A stretch of 64,000 nt of DNA from Thermofilum sp. NZ13. GTDB taxonomy: Archaea; Thermoproteota; Thermoprotei; Thermofilales; Thermofilaceae. The position numbers were made by a program, and so were the translations under genes. How positions within the stretch are numbered: position 1 is the first letter of the stretch; each line of letters opens with the position of its first letter. Below, in pieces: positions 63,155 through 64,000 of this stretch. Where the stretch lies: NCBI GenBank assembly GCA_002855745.1, contig NDWX01000001.1, positions 186,001-250,000 of the forward strand, read 5' to 3'. The notes beneath the pieces are model-generated. The model was given only the letters and a program-made list of their open reading frames with translations, searched no databases and was not told where the DNA came from.

Positions 63155-63394
63155 GTGGGCGGAGTGGGGTCGACGGTCGTGCTGGGGATCAGGGTGCCCA
63201 GGCAACTCAAGGAGGAGCTGGAGAGGCTGGGAATAGACTACGCTAAGGAGGTGAGGGAGTTCCTGGCCAGGCGGGTCAGGGAGGAGAGGGCGAGGAGGCT
63301 CAGGGAGGAGGCTGAGGCCCTTGCGAGGGAGATCGGGAGGCTGAGCGGCAACTACGCGGCGGAGTTCGTCCGGGAGGTGCGGGATGAGCGGTAG
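63155..63394 (+). CDS. vapB: ribbon-helix-helix-type antitoxin (VapB)
   Basis: A 79-residue protein: TVVLGIRVPRQLKEELERLG (strand and first helix), DYAKEVREFLARRVREERAR (second helix) and a long basic/acidic helix ending in NYAAEFVREVRDE, the toxin-binding part. GTG 63155 lies about 27 bases after a TATA box. It overlaps the PIN gene by 11 bases. Confidence 0.85.
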   Translation: MGGVGSTVVLGIRVPRQLKEELERLGIDYAKEVREFLARRVREERARRLREEAEALAREIGRLSGNYAAEFVREVRDER

Positions 63395-63854
63395 CGTTGT
63401 CGCCGACGCTAGCGTCCTCGTCAAGTGGTTTGTCCCCGAGGACTTCTACGAGCAGGCGTCGGCGCTGAGGGACGACCACCTCTTCGGGCGCGTCAGGGTC
63501 GTCGCGCCGTGCACCGCGCCGGTGGAGGTGGCGAGCGCGCTTAGGAAGTACGTCGCGAGGGGGTTCCTCGACGCGGGTCGCGCGCTGCGGGCCTTGGAGC
63601 TGCTCTGGAGGATGGAGGTCGGGCTGGTGGGCGTTGACGAGGGGCTGCTTCGGGCGGCGCTGGAGTTCAGCCTGGCGAGGGGTGTGAGCGTGTACGATGC
63701 GCTCTACGTGGCACTGGCGCGCTCGCTCGGGACCGTCGTGTACACGGCGGACGAGAGGCTCTTGAAGAGCATGGGCGGCGAGGAGCCGGTTAGGCACATC
63801 AGGGACTACACCGGGTCTGGCTCGGCGCCTGGTGGCGAGCCGCAGACTCGCTGA
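63384..63854 (+). CDS. vapC: VapC-type PIN-domain toxin
   Basis: A 156-residue PIN protein: SVVADASVLVKWFVPEDFYE, the Glu in APVEVASALRKYV, VSVYDALYVALAR and VVYTADERLLKSMG give the four acidic residues. It is coupled to the antitoxin gene. The last 20 residues (GSGSAPGGEPQTR) look like a disordered tail. Confidence 0.88.
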   Translation: MSGSVVADASVLVKWFVPEDFYEQASALRDDHLFGRVRVVAPCTAPVEVASALRKYVARGFLDAGRALRALELLWRMEVGLVGVDEGLLRAALEFSLARGVSVYDALYVALARSLGTVVYTADERLLKSMGGEEPVRHIRDYTGSGSAPGGEPQTR

Positions 63855-63866
63855 GGGTCTAGGCTC

Positions 63867-63994
63867 TTGGGGTCGGCGGTGGCGCCGGAGGAGGCTCAGC
63901 TGATCCTAGACAGGCTCGTGCTGGGGGCTTTCGGATCTCAGCGGGTCTCTACGCGAGGATTAGGGAGGAGCTCGCGAAGACCGGCAGGGGCTAG
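63867..63994 (+). pseudogene. C-terminal remnant of a DUF3368-type (PIN-like) gene
   Basis: Two frames together read APEEAQLILDRLVLG, then (after a shift at the G5 run near 63920) GGFRISAGLYARIREELAK and a stop at 63992-63994. The GFRIS-x-x-LY pattern is the usual C-terminus of DUF3368 proteins, the PIN-like partners of UPF0175 antitoxins. The main domain is missing, so this is a stump left after recombination beside the VapBC pair. Confidence 0.4.
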
Positions 63995-64000
63995 AGCCTG

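Noticed and set aside
63384-63994. Insertion sequence at the right end of the window
   Set aside because: No transposase frame or terminal inverted repeats; the stump after the VapBC pair fits a DUF3368 remnant better.

Overview
The window reads as chromosomal DNA of a hyperthermophilic archaeon of the Thermoproteota (crenarchaeal type; perhaps Thermofilales or Thermoproteales, which I infer and cannot prove). The signs are TATA boxes about 25-30 bases ahead of many GTG/TTG/ATG starts (leaderless transcripts), tight gene overlaps, many VapBC and HEPN/MNT pairs, a PaREP1-family gene, a non-phosphorylating GAPDH-type aldehyde dehydrogenase, an SPFH protein and a type I-D CRISPR-Cas system. No rRNA, convincing tRNA or insertion sequence was found.

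Bases 1-16.9 kb hold mixed housekeeping and accessory genes: two exported proteins, a coiled-coil PD-(D/E)XK nuclease, a broken HEPN-MNT gene, a 939-residue fusion of membrane domain + FAD oxidoreductase + methyltransferase, an RNA ligase, a pyrimidine-dimer glycosylase, a VapBC pair, a Tat-exported phosphoesterase, an anion transporter, a MIG/MutY-like glycosylase, a cyclase-family hydrolase, an ATPase-nuclease behind a double palindrome, and a retropepsin-like protease. Bases 17-27.6 kb hold a HEPN/MNT pair and then a metabolic block (class I aldolase, zinc dehydrogenase, FGGY kinase, APC permease, phosphoesterase, 2-hydroxyacid dehydrogenase, SPFH protein, peroxiredoxin). The aldolase, dehydrogenase, kinase and permease look like one sugar or polyol catabolic module. 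Bases 27.6-36 kb are a patchwork of small genes, broken antitoxins, VapBC pairs and a large surface protein.

Bases 36.3-60.5 kb form a CRISPR/defence island. Arrays A (36283-36851) and B (42488-43755) share one repeat family and homologous leaders. They enclose a two-gene operon: a 1462-residue NTPase whose C-terminus resembles the target-recognition region of N6-adenine methylases, with no methylase catalytic domain, and a zinc-ribbon protein. I recognise no described system with this architecture, and it is the best candidate for something new. Arrays C (44552-48295) and D (57694-60287), with a different repeat, flank a complete type I-D cas cluster (cas10d, a separate small-subunit-like gene, csc2, csc1, cas3', cas2, cas4, cas1, and divergent cas6). 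The two array leaders are inverted copies of each other (113 of 114 bases identical) and abut the stop codons of cas1 and cas6. A single perfect CRISPR repeat and a strongly folded element lie in the divergent cas10d/cas6 promoter region. Several spacers come from homologous coding sequences and differ from each other almost only at codon third positions.

Bases 60.5-64 kb hold a GAPN-type aldehyde dehydrogenase, a long gene-poor stretch, a VapBC pair and a decayed DUF3368-type remnant. Three decayed toxin/antitoxin genes (about 4.3, 29.25 and 63.92 kb) break at G/C homopolymers of five or six, so sequencing error should be excluded before calling them pseudogenes.
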